Notes: generated from the sequence alone by a model not told the origin. A stretch of DNA of 22,834 bases from Pleurobrachia bachei (GCA_000695325.1 AVPN01000142.1:63916-86749); one strand, 5' to 3'; counted from the first letter of the stretch, positions 9,467-18,196 are shown. Program-made: numbers and translations.

Positions 9467-9884
9467 TTGCTTCTAAGAATTTGTTTGTTAGCATGGAATA
9501 TGGATGCAATTTTTTTTAACAAGGTGACAATCAAAAGGAAAAGAAAAGTCTTTTGAACGTGCATGTCGACCAACAATCGAAACTAAAATGTAAACTTGAA
9601 GTGAACTAAAAAACTTGAAGTGAACTAAAAAACTAAAAGAAAAACAAATCCTAAAAACCAACCTCATCCTTCCAGAAGGTAAGTTGTCGGAGCCGTTGTG
9701 CCAACTTCTTATTTACATCCTCCTGGGTGAATCTTGTGATCTCATCTGTCTCATCGGTCAGCCTCTTACTCTCACTCTGGAGCCTCTCAGCACATGCCCT
9801 CTCCGTTTCAGCGCTCTTGAAGTTCTTGTTGTTGCTGTTATGCCACTCGTACGGAGAGTACTTGGTCTGAGCCAGCTGAGCCAT
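5519..9884 (-). CDS. TEKT1: Tektin, most like tektin-1 (axonemal microtubule protein)
   Basis: Tektins are coiled-coil filament proteins of ciliary and flagellar doublet microtubules. Exons on the minus strand are 9884-9663 (ATG), 9338-9153, 8966-8752, an 18-base microexon 8648-8631, then one of two alternative copies (7647-7425 or 6394-6172), 5940-5746 and 5626-5519 (stop TAA). All junctions are GT/AG and keep frame, giving about 388 residues. The start MAQLAQTKYSPYEW resembles the N terminus of tektin-1 as I recall it, which fixes this ATG; the acceptor at 9898-9899 implies a leader intron or trans-splice site. Family hallmarks are DVNKKLAQRL, YREGREGIDLVHDDVE, RSAKYFLQKD, LKVAHTRLANRSQRPNIEL. 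The tektin nonapeptide, usually RPNVELCRD, reads RPNIELTRD at residues 327-335, with Thr for Cys. The protein ends at EEDIRIKTFSEV-like sequence, about 30 residues short of tektin-1. I am sure of the family and less sure of the paralogue. Confidence 0.9.
6080..6167. repeat. (CAGA)n microsatellite
   Basis: A CAGA tetranucleotide tract with CAAA variants, ending four bases before the splice donor of tektin exon copy 6172-6394. A matching shorter tract lies at 7358-7404, at the same place relative to the other exon copy. Confidence 0.95.
6535..6690. repeat. Minisatellite, about 25-28 bp unit, six copies
   Basis: Repeats of GGAGATACGGGGTTTNAGAG(AG)AGATC, with C/G differences in the variable position and AG-number differences. 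It lies in the tektin intron of duplication unit 1, between the exon copy and the first X-box. Confidence 0.9.
6698..6711 (+). promoter_or_regulatory. X-box motif (RFX site), unit 1
   Basis: GTTGCTATAGAAAC fits the X-box consensus RYYNYYATRRNRAC at all 14 positions. RFX factors bind X-boxes at ciliary genes. Here it is intronic, so function is uncertain. Confidence 0.55.
7174..7187 (+). promoter_or_regulatory. X-box motif (RFX site), unit 1
   Basis: GTTACCATAGCAAC, a perfect fit to the X-box consensus and nearly a full palindrome. It lies about 170 bases from the truncated microexon. Confidence 0.6.
7358..7404. repeat. (GACA)n microsatellite at the duplication junction
   Basis: The tract starts directly after the truncated microexon copy that ends unit 1 and runs up to the start of unit 2. 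It probably served as the homology or slippage site of the duplication. Confidence 0.95.
7795..7975. repeat. Minisatellite, unit 2 counterpart
   Basis: Same unit as at 6535-6690 (GATACGGGGTTT-type). The first four copies match unit 1 closely; later copies diverge (GATACGGGATGAGAG, GATACGGGGTGTGAG), so the arrays changed after the duplication. Confidence 0.85.
7980..7993 (+). promoter_or_regulatory. X-box motif (RFX site), unit 2
   Basis: GTTGCTATAGGAAC, a perfect consensus match. It is the unit 2 counterpart of 6698-6711 and differs by one base, still within consensus. Confidence 0.55.
8456..8469 (+). promoter_or_regulatory. X-box motif (RFX site), unit 2
   Basis: GTTACCATAGCAAC, identical to 7174-7187. 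It lies in the intron just downstream of the intact 18-base microexon. Confidence 0.6.
8631..8648 (-). CDS. 18-base tektin microexon
   Basis: On the minus strand GTTTCAG precedes AAATGGCTCTCACGATCG, which is followed by GTAAGTGC. It joins the AG left over from exon 8966-8752 and the T that begins the next exon, adding six codons in frame (…ELSRNGSHDRAVTPADW…). It sits in the variable linker before the conserved DW motif. Part of it was copied in the tandem duplication. Confidence 0.8.
9341..9466. repeat. (GA)n microsatellite at a splice acceptor
   Basis: About 125 bases of GA (CT on the coding strand) end directly at the AG acceptor of tektin exon 9338-9153, so the repeat is the polypyrimidine tract of that intron. 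Confidence 0.95.
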
Positions 9885-9897
9885 GAGGACACCGGTG

Positions 9898-10795
9898 CTA
9901 CAAATAGAGGGAGGGGGAGTTAAAACGGAAAAGAGGGAACACTGAACAGAGAGAGAGGGGGGCCAGGGGAGGGAGACGAAAAAGGGGGAGGGAGGGAACA
10001 TTGCACAGAGGAGGGGGGTAGGCAGGGGGTAGGAGACTGAACAAGGTAGGAGGTGGAAAAGGATCAGAACTCAATAGGAAAAGGAAAATGCGACAGATGG
10101 TGTGAAAATGATTAATCTTGTCAGCTGCACAGGTGTACAGCTGCTGCACGGTTCTGCCATGCATCACACATGTGTGGAGACAAATCGATGAGCATTGAGC
10201 ATGAGAAAAAGGAGAGAAGAGAGGATAGGGAGAGAGATAGAGAGATAGAATGGGGAGAGGAAGAGTTGAGAAAGAGAGGGGATGTAGATGATAGAAACTC
10301 ATATCGAAAGCAGGACTTCTGTAAACGACAGACACACAGGGTTATAATACACAGAGAGATGTAAAGATTGTTCACGATAGACAATTACTATCTACGACCA
10401 CCACATGGCATTGAAACCATAGCAACGAGAGAGAGAAAGAGGGCTAAAGATAGCGCGAGAGTGCCTCTAACGAGGATTGGAGGTCTCTCCGTGCACTATT
10501 CCTGCATGCATGTCATGTCGATCTCATACCTCTCTTTCTCTCTCCGTGGCCTATTATATTCTAACAAGTTAATAACTTACTACTACATTTTAATAAATTA
10601 CATACTACATTTTCTTGAATAAACATTACAAAATATCTACTGGAATTTAATCTACGGAATTTTATATATTTACAACTAAAAGACAGTTATTTACATTTTA
10701 CAAATGTTAAATTGTGTTAAAGTGTCCCGGTATGTTTAAACATGTTTAAAGCTCTGTCAAAGAGGTGATGTAAAGTTGGTCGAAAGTGTTAAAAT
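9898..10795. other. Spacer between THEG-like and tektin genes; tektin upstream region
   Basis: Purine-rich runs at 9898-10070 and 10205-10280 (pyrimidine-rich on the transcribed strand) precede the tektin acceptor. A leader exon could lie near 10400-10500, beside the X-box-like site. The AT-rich part at 10560-10795 is probably the 3' UTR of the THEG-like gene. No other gene is seen. Confidence 0.55.
10413..10426 (-). promoter_or_regulatory. X-box-like site upstream of tektin
   Basis: On the minus strand GTTGCTATGGTTTC has one perfect X-box half-site plus the centre; the second half departs from consensus at two positions. It lies about 530 bases upstream of the tektin ATG, where a promoter is expected if there is a 5' leader intron. 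Confidence 0.45.
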
Positions 10796-11569
10796 CTATG
10801 CTGCGGCATTCACGACTTTCTTCATTCTAACTTTCCTTGGGATTGGCTGAGATAGATCACAAACTCGCTGGGACGCCTGGGCTGCTTTGGCCCCTGAGGA
10901 TACTTTCCACACGTTCGGGTTCTCTTCTAGTTCCTTCCTGTCCTTGGGTCGGGCTAGTTGGCAGATGTGAGAGGACGCTTTAGCGGACATGGTCTTGGGA
11001 TGAACAACACTCTGGACTGGACAGGGTGGCAGATAGGCAACATGGGTGTTCTTTGCTTCGGCCAAGGATTCAACCCGAGAAGAAGCTACTCCTTTGAGAG
11101 CAGCCGGGCTGATCTCTGAGCTCCACTCGCTATAATCCCAGCCAGTTCCTTCCTTAACGGGCAGAGAGGCACACTTTTTGGGAGTTGCAAGTTGCGTTAA
11201 TCTCTCAGTAGCGACTGCCTTCAGTGCTCCAGAAGTAACGACCGATTGAACGGGACCACGGGCAGTCCAATCGGGGTGGAGATTCTTAGGTTTCGATAAG
11301 TTTAAAACACCAGCGGAAGCGGAAGCAGATTTAGCACCAGCAGGCACAGCCCAAATCGGCGAGGGACGGTCTTGTGCAAAATTGCTGTGGTACGGCTTTG
11401 GCTGGCACAGCTGACCCTGCCTATCAGTCAGCAAAAACTTCGTGGATGCATTAGGATTAGTCTTTACAATCTTTGACTCCGCATAAACAGATCGTTTGTC
11501 TTCAATAAACCCAGCAGGCAAAGGTTTTGCTCTTGCCAAATCGGATATGCGTGCAGATTTTGTAGCCAT
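10796..11569 (-). CDS. THEG/SPMAP2-like sperm microtubule-associated repeat protein
   Basis: A single open exon of 257 codons, starting MATKSARISDLARAKPLPAG and ending TAG. About seven degenerate repeats share the pattern R-x3-Leu-(Ala/Ser)-x-Pro-Lys: DLARAKPLP, QLCQPKPYH, NLSKPKNLH, QLATPKKCA, SLAEAKNTH, QLARPKDRK, DLSQPIPRK. The spacers carry Trp and the recurrent PVQSV/SAGALKAVAS-type segment. This repeat is the hallmark of the THEG (testicular haploid expressed gene, SPMAP2) family, known from sperm and other motile-cilium axonemes. The protein is basic and lacks a signal peptide or membrane segment. A second ATG lies 21 bases upstream in frame, but TTTTTTAACAG ends two bases before the chosen ATG, so the upstream ATG is probably intronic. 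It sits directly upstream of the tektin gene on the same strand. Confidence 0.85.
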   Translation of the reverse strand: MATKSARISDLARAKPLPAGFIEDKRSVYAESKIVKTNPNASTKFLLTDRQGQLCQPKPYHSNFAQDRPSPIWAVPAGAKSASASAGVLNLSKPKNLHPDWTARGPVQSVVTSGALKAVATERLTQLATPKKCASLPVKEGTGWDYSEWSSEISPAALKGVASSRVESLAEAKNTHVAYLPPCPVQSVVHPKTMSAKASSHICQLARPKDRKELEENPNVWKVSSGAKAAQASQRVCDLSQPIPRKVRMKKVVNAAA

Positions 11570-12207
11570 GCCTGTTAAAAAATTCATCATGCAATAGCGA
11601 AGATTTTAATCAACAAATCACAAACTTGAAATTACGACTTGCCCATCAGACAGCAATTACAGTGGTAAAATCTGGCAGCAGACAAACCAAACCTCTCTGA
11701 AAAGGCATCTTATAACTAGCAAGCTAATATAAAGGATCAATCAAATAACAGCATCATAGAATTAGAACGGTATGCTTACTAAAATATCAGCATTTCACTT
11801 AGCTAGGTTCATTTCCAGCTGATAAGTCTAGATGCACTACGACAGAGGATACCATGCGTCTCCATGACACTGTGCTCCTTTATCAAATTTTTTGTTACGG
11901 TTCTGATTTGAGGATTCGGTCGAAGTTCTCGCGCGCCGCGCGAATCACCAGCGCAGCGATCAAAAACCAAGTCTGCGCGCTCCGTACTCGGCTAATACAG
12001 AGCGCGTAATACGAGGGCGCTGACAAGTGTCTGAAGATTTGAAGCAAATTGAAACGACATTACTTAGAATTAAATTAAAACAGACAACGGATCAGTTGAA
12101 TTGTGGTTACATTTTAACAGTTTTAAATTGATTTTGAATTGCATAACCTTCGATTTTAATTTTGGCAATGGCAAACATTGTCCATGTCATTGTCATAAAT
12201 TAAAACC
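11570..12207. other. Upstream region of THEG-like gene with CpG-rich patch
   Basis: A CpG-rich stretch at 11919-12035 (TCGCGCGCCGCGCG, GTCTGCGCGCTCCG, GAGCGCGTAATACG) stands out from AT-rich flanks and is a plausible promoter for the THEG-like gene, 350-470 bases from its ATG. A degenerate X-box-like GTCTCCATGACACT (12 of 14 positions) lies at 11859-11872. No other gene is seen. Confidence 0.45.
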
Positions 12208-12401
12208 CTGTCAGGCCAATGCTCTGACCACAGTTCTCGCGCTCCGTGAGAGAAGCGAGAATTGGGTCAGGCCAATGCTGGTAAGCGGTAAAAGTTGACC
12301 CATCTCCTGAGAAAACGTACGTGCAAAACCACGTTTTTGTCCATAACTCAGCCATCAGAAGACGGGTCAACCTTTACCGCTTACCGCCAATGCTCTGACA
12401 G
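12208..12401. mobile_element. Repeat bounded by CTGTCAG…CTGACAG, host of a nested MITE
   Basis: CTGTCAGGCCAATGCTCTGAC at 12208-12228 recurs as GTCAGGCCAATGCT…CTCTGACAG around the nested element at 12280-12385, so the outer ends are inverted CTGTCAG motifs. Between them is a GCGAGA/TCTCGC stem. A related fragment lies at 13912-13946. This is probably an older non-autonomous element. Confidence 0.5.
12280..12385. mobile_element. 106-bp MITE with 22-bp TIRs and 9-bp TSD (Mutator-like)
   Basis: The ends GGTAAGCGGTAAAAGTTGACC and its reverse complement (12364-12385) match at 21 of 22 positions. GCCAATGCT occurs directly on both sides (12271-12279 and 12386-12394), a 9-bp target-site duplication. 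The length of this duplication points to the Mutator superfamily; it is too short to encode a transposase. Confidence 0.85.
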
Positions 12402-12800
12402 TTAAAACCTGCAGTTTCACTTCCAGTCACACTCACAAGTCAGAAAACACAGCTAAACTTAAAATAATACAGCAGAATAGCAGATCTTTCTTCAATTAAT
12501 TAATTCAAATTGTATTTGTCCTGAAAACAGTAACTATCTACTAACTAAAGTTCGATTTTGTATAAATTATAGACGTTTTAAAATTAACACTTTGCATTTG
12601 TCTGTAGCGTTATCAGGTCTCTCTACCAAAGCATTGGCATAATGCTAACAGATAATAAATTACATATGTATTTGAACTGATCAAGCTTAAAATATTATAA
12701 GTTAAGCTTGACCAATTCATGAATAGTGCGTTTCTCAGTTTCATGAAATTTCAGTAGCATATAATCTGCAGGAGTTTCAAGTAGGAGTTTCAGGTATAGC
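12402..12800. other. Spacer and probable 3' UTR of the reductase gene
   Basis: AT-rich, no gene seen. The part nearest 12800 is presumably the 3' UTR of the reductase on the minus strand. Confidence 0.5.
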
Positions 12801-15800
12801 TCAGTATTGGAGTGCGGTGTCGAATGATAGCTCAGTGTCATCCAAATAGGTACAACTGGAGACGTATTTGCTTCGTTTCTCTGCCAACCGTAGGTCAATC
12901 ATACTGTAGCACATGTCAATAATGGCCTTGGTAACGTCTCGTCCTTTTATTCCCAATGTATTATTCATCTGGAAAGATATTGAAGTGATTAAAGATTGAT
13001 GTTTTCAGTGAAAAACTCCACGCCAGAAACTCCACATCCTTTGTCAATGGGGTTTTCACTCTGGACTCTGGAGGGTTCAAGTTTGAGAAAGGAAAGTGCT
13101 AGGAAAGCTCGACCACTAACGAGAATTTTGTGACATGAGCGTTAGAAAGATAGAGGTAAGATAGAGAGGGTGATTGAGTGAGATCAGGGCGATGGTACCT
13201 GTGGTGAAAGAAAAAGGAGCGGTTATTAAAACGGCTGGGAATGGGATTAAAAAGTAAGAACATGACTGGGGCCCTCACTTTCTAATATCTATAGAGTGAG
13301 AAAGGGAGATAATGAGATACAGAGAGACGCCGCAGGTTTGTTACAGTACTGCTCTACCATAATCATGATTACAATGGAGAAAGGAGAGATAGCTGGAGAC
13401 CAAGAAAATAAATTGTAGTGGGTTGGAGGGCATCATACAAATTATGCCATGTATCGATAGAAGCCTCCTGAACTTAATATGTTCAACTTGTTGATAAAAT
13501 GAAATAATGAAGTAGATTCTGGACCTGAGATTGTACGATATACTAGTATCATTTGAGTGTCTTACCGTAGATGTATCGTAAGTCACAATTTTGCCGATGC
13601 TGTTTGATACAAATCTGGCTGACTTGTTGAGGGCAGCTGCGATGGATAGGGCCCAGTCAGGCATATCGCGAACTTGAACCTGAGAGTGGAGATTGAATTG
13701 AGTTGAAGGGCCACGGACTGCCGCCAAACCGGTTAAGGTCAAAGAGATTTCAGTATAATAAACAGTGGTGGGCTAATTTGCCATGGGCCTCATCTCACCT
13801 TGTATCCTTGAGGAGAAAAGTTGGTTGAAATCGTCTGAGCAATATCTCGTAGCCAGAAGTTTTCTGCACTGAGAGAGAGAGATTGTTTGGTTAGACATGG
13901 TCGCTAAAAGGCTGTCAGGCCAATGCAATGCTCTGACCACAGTTCTAAAAGGGGGGTCCCTGGACCGAGATATCGAATTTACCCCCAGCTACTAAAACCT
14001 GGGTGGACCAATAACTATACACTTACTGTACGATGATTCGCTTTCCCTTTGCTTCGGGCACGAGCATGGCGGCAATGTGGGCATCTGCCACATCTCTAAC
14101 GTCTACCAAGGGCAGGTATATCTTGGGAAGCATGTTGTAACCACCCTCCAGTATCCTCTTAATCAACTGAGGGGAGGGTGGGGTTATTACAAACTGGTGA
14201 TTTCCAGGAAACTCGCCCGAGATGTTTCGGGGAAAGATTCATAGATTTTCACGAAGCTTCACTCTGTACATGGTTTAAATAAAACATTTCACCGCCACCT
14301 CTATACTTCCCGCATATTCATATAATCTCACCAGCATTGAAGTGCACTCCCCCACCAGTAGTGGTCCAATGCACATGGTGGGATTTATAACGGCCAACTC
14401 AAAATCAGAATTCTGTGCAATCTCCCAAGCAGTGCGTTCCGCCACAACCTTACTCAGTGAGTAAGGATCAGATGTATTTTGGAAGTTCCACTCGTCCCCC
14501 GTGTAATGCCTGCTGTCAGCCTGGATACCACCTGATTAAATAGATCATTGAGCTTTGTTTCCAGTGTTGTGATATTAGTCAGTCGGCTCTCACACTTGGC
14601 GAATCTATCCCGAAGTGATAAGGTACCTGCTACACACATCCGGAACATCCCCTCCCCTCGGTTCACGTGTGTGTTGTTGTACTTGTGTCTTGTACTACAA
14701 ACCAGGAACCGACCGAAATAAATAAACAACCATTCAAAAATCGTTATTTAGGTCACGTGGTTGGTTATCAGCCAATCAGGGAACAATATTTCCTGCTACA
14801 ATTACCTGAGATAGCGGAGATGCTACTGGTAAGAATGACTCGTTTAACCGTTCCTGCCCTCTTACAAGCCTCTAGGACTCGTTTGGTGCACTCCACCGCT
14901 GGCTCTATGACCTTCTTCGCCTTCTCCATCTTGCCCCCGGAGAAGGGAGATGCGACGTGGATAACGTACTTGCAACCTTGGACAGCCCTAGGGGATACAT
15001 TGGGGTTGGTTCCTTTGTATTAAAATGTTTAGGGTTGAACCCCCCCCCCTATAATACTTGATTTAGCTGTGATATTTTAAAGCGATCTCAGACCCCATCT
15101 GGGCGCACTGTAGTACCTAAATTCTTAATTTAAATTTGAATTGTTATGTTAATCCTAGTAGTATCAAACCAAACTTGACCCATTTGTCCATATCAAGTAT
15201 ACGATTATGTAACTCTACAAATCAAGTTGACTTGATTATGTTATGTTCTAGATCTAGAATCGTATCGCTCATAAAGCCCAACAGAACGCAATAAAGCTCT
15301 TATTACCCAACGAGAGAACAACAAAGAGCATGTTATAATACGCTTGCTGAGCAAGTCGCTCCAATTTCACCAAAATAGAAACTTTCACAAAGTGCTATGC
15401 AGCTGTATCAACTTTACAAGTAAAGGAATCATGCAGTAGAGCGAATCGTATTAGGCTGTCCAGTATTGATTGTCGTTGGGCTTTTACGGAAAAATGGTTT
15501 GAGATAGGGTTAAATGGACTTCACCACCGTATTTCTCACGCGATTTTAGATCGGAATATAATGCCTGATAATGGTATATGATTGTTCTCAGTTCCCATCA
15601 GGCTATTTCCTATACCCCACTCTTGTTGCAGCTGCACGGGGTTACCAATGTTTTTTAAACGCCGCTGGAAGAAAACTGGTACGGTTTCTTGAGCTCCCGT
15701 AGTGCTCAATCGATAGACAATTGTCTAAGCATGAGCTATGTCTGCGATTTGGGTCTCTACGTGTTCTCTTATAACCTCTAGAACAGTAAATGTAACGTGA

Positions 15801-17355
15801 AAAAGCGAAAAAGTGCACAAAAAATTGGTCATTTTCGGGGTTATGTTCGAAAACCCCAATTAGTCACTTTAAAAGTCAACCAATCACTTAATTGGCTTCA
15901 CTACGTCTTAGAACTTACTTAGAACTATCTTTTACTGCGGAGTTTTTGATATCAAGCCAATCCTGGTGAGACCCGGAAGTGAAAATTTATAATTTTTACC
16001 TAAACTTTTTGGAGGCCCATTGCTCAGTGAAAAAATAAAGATAGGACATTTCATTACATCTTAAATGATAGATAATTGTCTAATGATCAAGCTTGATGCA
16101 CCAACACATCACTCTGGTACTATATTTAAGAAGGGCAGCAGTAATGGTGCTAAAACTTGAAAATCGCGATTTGTCATATGCAGCGGCAAAAAGAGTGGGG
16201 TAGAGAAAATAGCCTGCTGGGAACCGAGAACAGCCACATACCAATACCAGGCATGATATTCCGATCCAAAATCGTGCGAGAAATACGGTGGTGAAGTCCA
16301 TTTTGCTCTATCTCAAATCATTGTCTCATAAAAGCCCAACGACAATCATTACTGGACAGCCTAATATTACGAATTGCTGAGTTGCTACTTGCAAGCCATT
16401 GGTTAACAGCATGGCTCGAACCTCTCTCACGTCAGAGGGTTAGAACATAACAAGCCATATGACGATCGGTTGGGTTTCTCTGAATTAGGTCTAATTATAT
16501 GTGACCTAATTATTTGGGGTATATTAGAAACTTTATTACCTGTCCCAGTTGGTATCGGAGCAAAGATCACATTCAAATAGTTTCAAATTGTTCACTGCGT
16601 TACGAAACTTCGTCACGGGCCTAACACGTTTACGGTCCATACGTGTTCGTACAGTACCATGGACAATGAACCGATCTGAAGTGCAGTGGTATGGTTAGTG
16701 TCTGAAGTGCAGAACAAGTAAACAATCAATCAGAACTCCTAATTTAGGTCACGTGACCAGTTATCAGCCAATCATGGACCAGTGTTTCCTGATTCGGTCG
16801 GTTCCTGGTTAGTACGTGTATCAAAACATGGCGTACTGGTTTAGTGTTTTATCAAGTACAGTTCTGTTCTATGTAGAATCAATGCAAAGCGTGAACTTTA
16901 ATTATACTTGCATGCGGTTACAAAACACATGTCACACATGATAATGAATGTCATACCGGTATTTAATAGTCGCTGTGTGATGTGAGATCCAATGAAACCA
17001 GTACAACCAGTAACCAGTACACGAGGGTTTTCAGTGGGCATCGGAACTGTAAAATATTGAGGAGATTAGAGAAGTTACCCCAGGAATAATACCCCGGCCC
17101 GGCCCACCTTGGATGATAGAGGTTAGCCATCAAACAAGTATTGAGAATTTATGAGAAAGCCTCAGTAAACAAAAAATATTACTTGCAGTACCTACCACAA
17201 GGAATAACAGTGCATTCATCCAGATCGTTACTGGACCCAGCCTCGTGAAGGGACAAACACAGACTAATCTCTGTCGTTATACTGGACATGGAGCCCCCAG
17301 CCCCAGACAACATGTCCAGTTCTCCCGGTAGTAGATCTAAACTGACTGAACTCAT
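12801..17355 (-). CDS. Extended SDR, NADPH-dependent dihydroflavonol-reductase-like enzyme
   Basis: Nine exons on the minus strand all join in frame at GT/AG: 17355-17196 (ATG), 17046-16957, 16675-16540, 14987-14806, 14531-14332, 14166-14027, 13868-13799, 13679-13566 and 12968-12801 (TGA), giving 419 residues. The Rossmann motif TGCTGFIG is at residues 66-73, after strand RVLV. Later come GCKYVIHVASPF, the strand VKRVILTSSISAIS with the catalytic Ser (183-186 region), YSLSK with Tyr213 and Lys217 (YxxxK), and NPTMCIGPLL. The C-terminal VDVRDVADAHIAAML and NNTLGIKGRDV fit the dihydroflavonol reductase/cinnamoyl-CoA reductase/NAD-dependent epimerase group. It probably reduces a carbonyl with NADPH in the cytosol; the substrate is unknown. 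The first exon adds a Ser/Leu/Glu-rich N-terminal extension of about 53 residues not typical of the family. Introns hold several transposon-like repeats, including a 914-bp one. Confidence 0.92.
13912..13946. repeat. Fragment related to the 12208-12237 repeat
   Basis: CTGTCAGGCCAATGC, a duplicated AATGC, then CTCTGACCACAGTTCT. It matches 12208-12237 except for a 5-base internal duplication. It lies in a reductase intron. Confidence 0.7.
14700..14795. repeat. Dispersed repeat copy A (GTCACGTG core)
   Basis: It begins AACCAGGAACCGACCGAA (14700-14717) and contains, at 14746-14795, a 50-base block ATTTAGGTCACGTG…TTATCAGCCAATCA…TTTCCTG that is shared in direct orientation with 16742-16791. It ends 10 bases before exon 14806-14987. 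Confidence 0.75.
15451..16364. mobile_element. 914-bp DNA element with about 185-bp terminal inverted repeats
   Basis: The ends TTAGGCTGTCCAGTA and their inverted copy begin arms that stay alignable for about 185 bases (15451-15638 against 16178-16364), including ATGGACTTCACCACCGTATT in both. TA on each side (15449-15450, 16365-16366) could be a target duplication. On the minus strand the right arm holds a 73-codon open frame starting MDFTTVFLARFWIGISCLVL, which is hydrophobic. The left arm's equivalent has an early stop. No transposase is visible. The element accounts for most of the 1552-base reductase intron. The long arms suggest a foldback or non-autonomous Tc1/mariner-type element (inference). 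Confidence 0.85.
16742..16810. repeat. Dispersed repeat copy B (GTCACGTG core)
   Basis: Direct block 16742-16791 matches copy A. It is followed by TTCGGTCGGTTCCTGGTT (16793-16810), the exact reverse complement of the copy A start at 14700-14717. The copies therefore look like differently rearranged pieces of one inverted-repeat element. It lies in the intron between exons 2 and 3 of the reductase. Confidence 0.75.
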
Positions 17356-17403
17356 GGTCTGATTGTGGACGGGGTTAAAGTATTACAAGCTATGGTGTTT
17401 TGC

Positions 17404-17548
17404 CTGTTAAATTCATCATAATTTAAAGCGATTCATATAATGCTTTTTTTATTTTTTTGTTCAACAAACATGGCAGTCTAGCTTGGCAAATAATGCTATA
17501 AATGATATGAATCGCTTTAAATAATATTATGTGGATGATGTTTAACAG
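17404..17548. mobile_element. 145-bp fold-back element
   Basis: CTGTTAAA at 17404 and TTTAACAG ending 17548 bound arms with a perfect 18-base core, ATTTAAAGCGATTCATAT (17421-17438), and its reverse complement (17505-17522). An ATCATC block lies in both arms with an indel. It sits about 50 bases upstream of the reductase ATG. Confidence 0.75.
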
Positions 17549-17602
17549 CATTAGAGCATTTAGTATATTTTAAGTGGTCACTATATGCAGTTTCTTTCAA
17601 GT

Positions 17603-17767
17603 ACAGTCATTGATCTGCGATAAAAACTGAAACAACTCAATCATATTGCTCGAGAGATCTCTGAGCCAGTAAATGCAGTACCTAGTGTATCTAGTAGGCG
17701 AGATCATTGACTCGTTTTGATGTCTTTAAAGGACAGTCATTGATCTGCAATAGAAACTGAAACAACT
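17603..17767. repeat. 35-bp direct repeat pair, 130 bp apart
   Basis: ACAGTCATTGATCTGC begins both copies (17603-17637, 17733-17767), which match at 33 of 35 positions. The second copy runs into a hairpin, CTGAAACAACTTGTTTCAG (17757-17775). Confidence 0.8.
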
Positions 17768-17775
17768 TGTTTCAG

Positions 17776-18196
17776 TAGCAGGTTGGGGGGGGGCACCGTA
17801 GCTGAGATCTCATCAACATGTAAGCAAGTAATACTAATACTTGAAGTATGGAATCAAACATTTTTGCAATTGCAAAAAGGAGAATTTCTTTCAGGGTATC
17901 TGAGTCAAATTTTTGGGTAATTAGGCCAACTGTGTCTCATCGTAGTAGTGTGGCATTGAGAGATAGAGAGGTTCTCTCTCCTAATTCTATCACGAGAAAA
18001 TGTTTGTATATTGTCGAGTCCAAGCCTCCTCCCTCCGAATTGAATGGTATCAGTGTTACAAAAGGAGCTCCACTATGATCGGTAACCCTTGTTGAGTAAG
18101 GGGGTCCCGGTACAAGGAAGGAACTAAACTGACTGCATCATAGTGTATGTTTCAATCGGCCACCGGCATTAACATAGCCGATTGTTTTATAAGGGC
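17776..18196. other. No gene supported
   Basis: A 76-codon plus-strand open frame (17848-18078) has no recognisable motif or splice context and is not called. A CCTTGTTGAGTAAGG motif at 18087-18101 belongs to a small repeat family also seen at 18601 and 21736-21823. Confidence 0.5.

Noticed and set aside
9278-9576. Open frames of alternating Arg/Glu or Ser/Leu over the GA tract
   Set aside because: They are translations of the dinucleotide repeat and overlap a splice acceptor and intron.
16080-16301. 73-codon minus-strand open frame as a host gene
   Set aside because: It lies in the arm of an inverted-repeat element within an intron, and the other arm's copy is closed. It is kept only as part of that element.
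17603-17767. Direct 35-bp repeats as ends of a larger element
   Set aside because: They are only 130 bases apart, with no coding or end motifs between them. They are listed only as a repeat pair.
17848-18078. 76-codon plus-strand open frame
   Set aside because: No domain, splice context or codon pattern to support it; this length is expected by chance.
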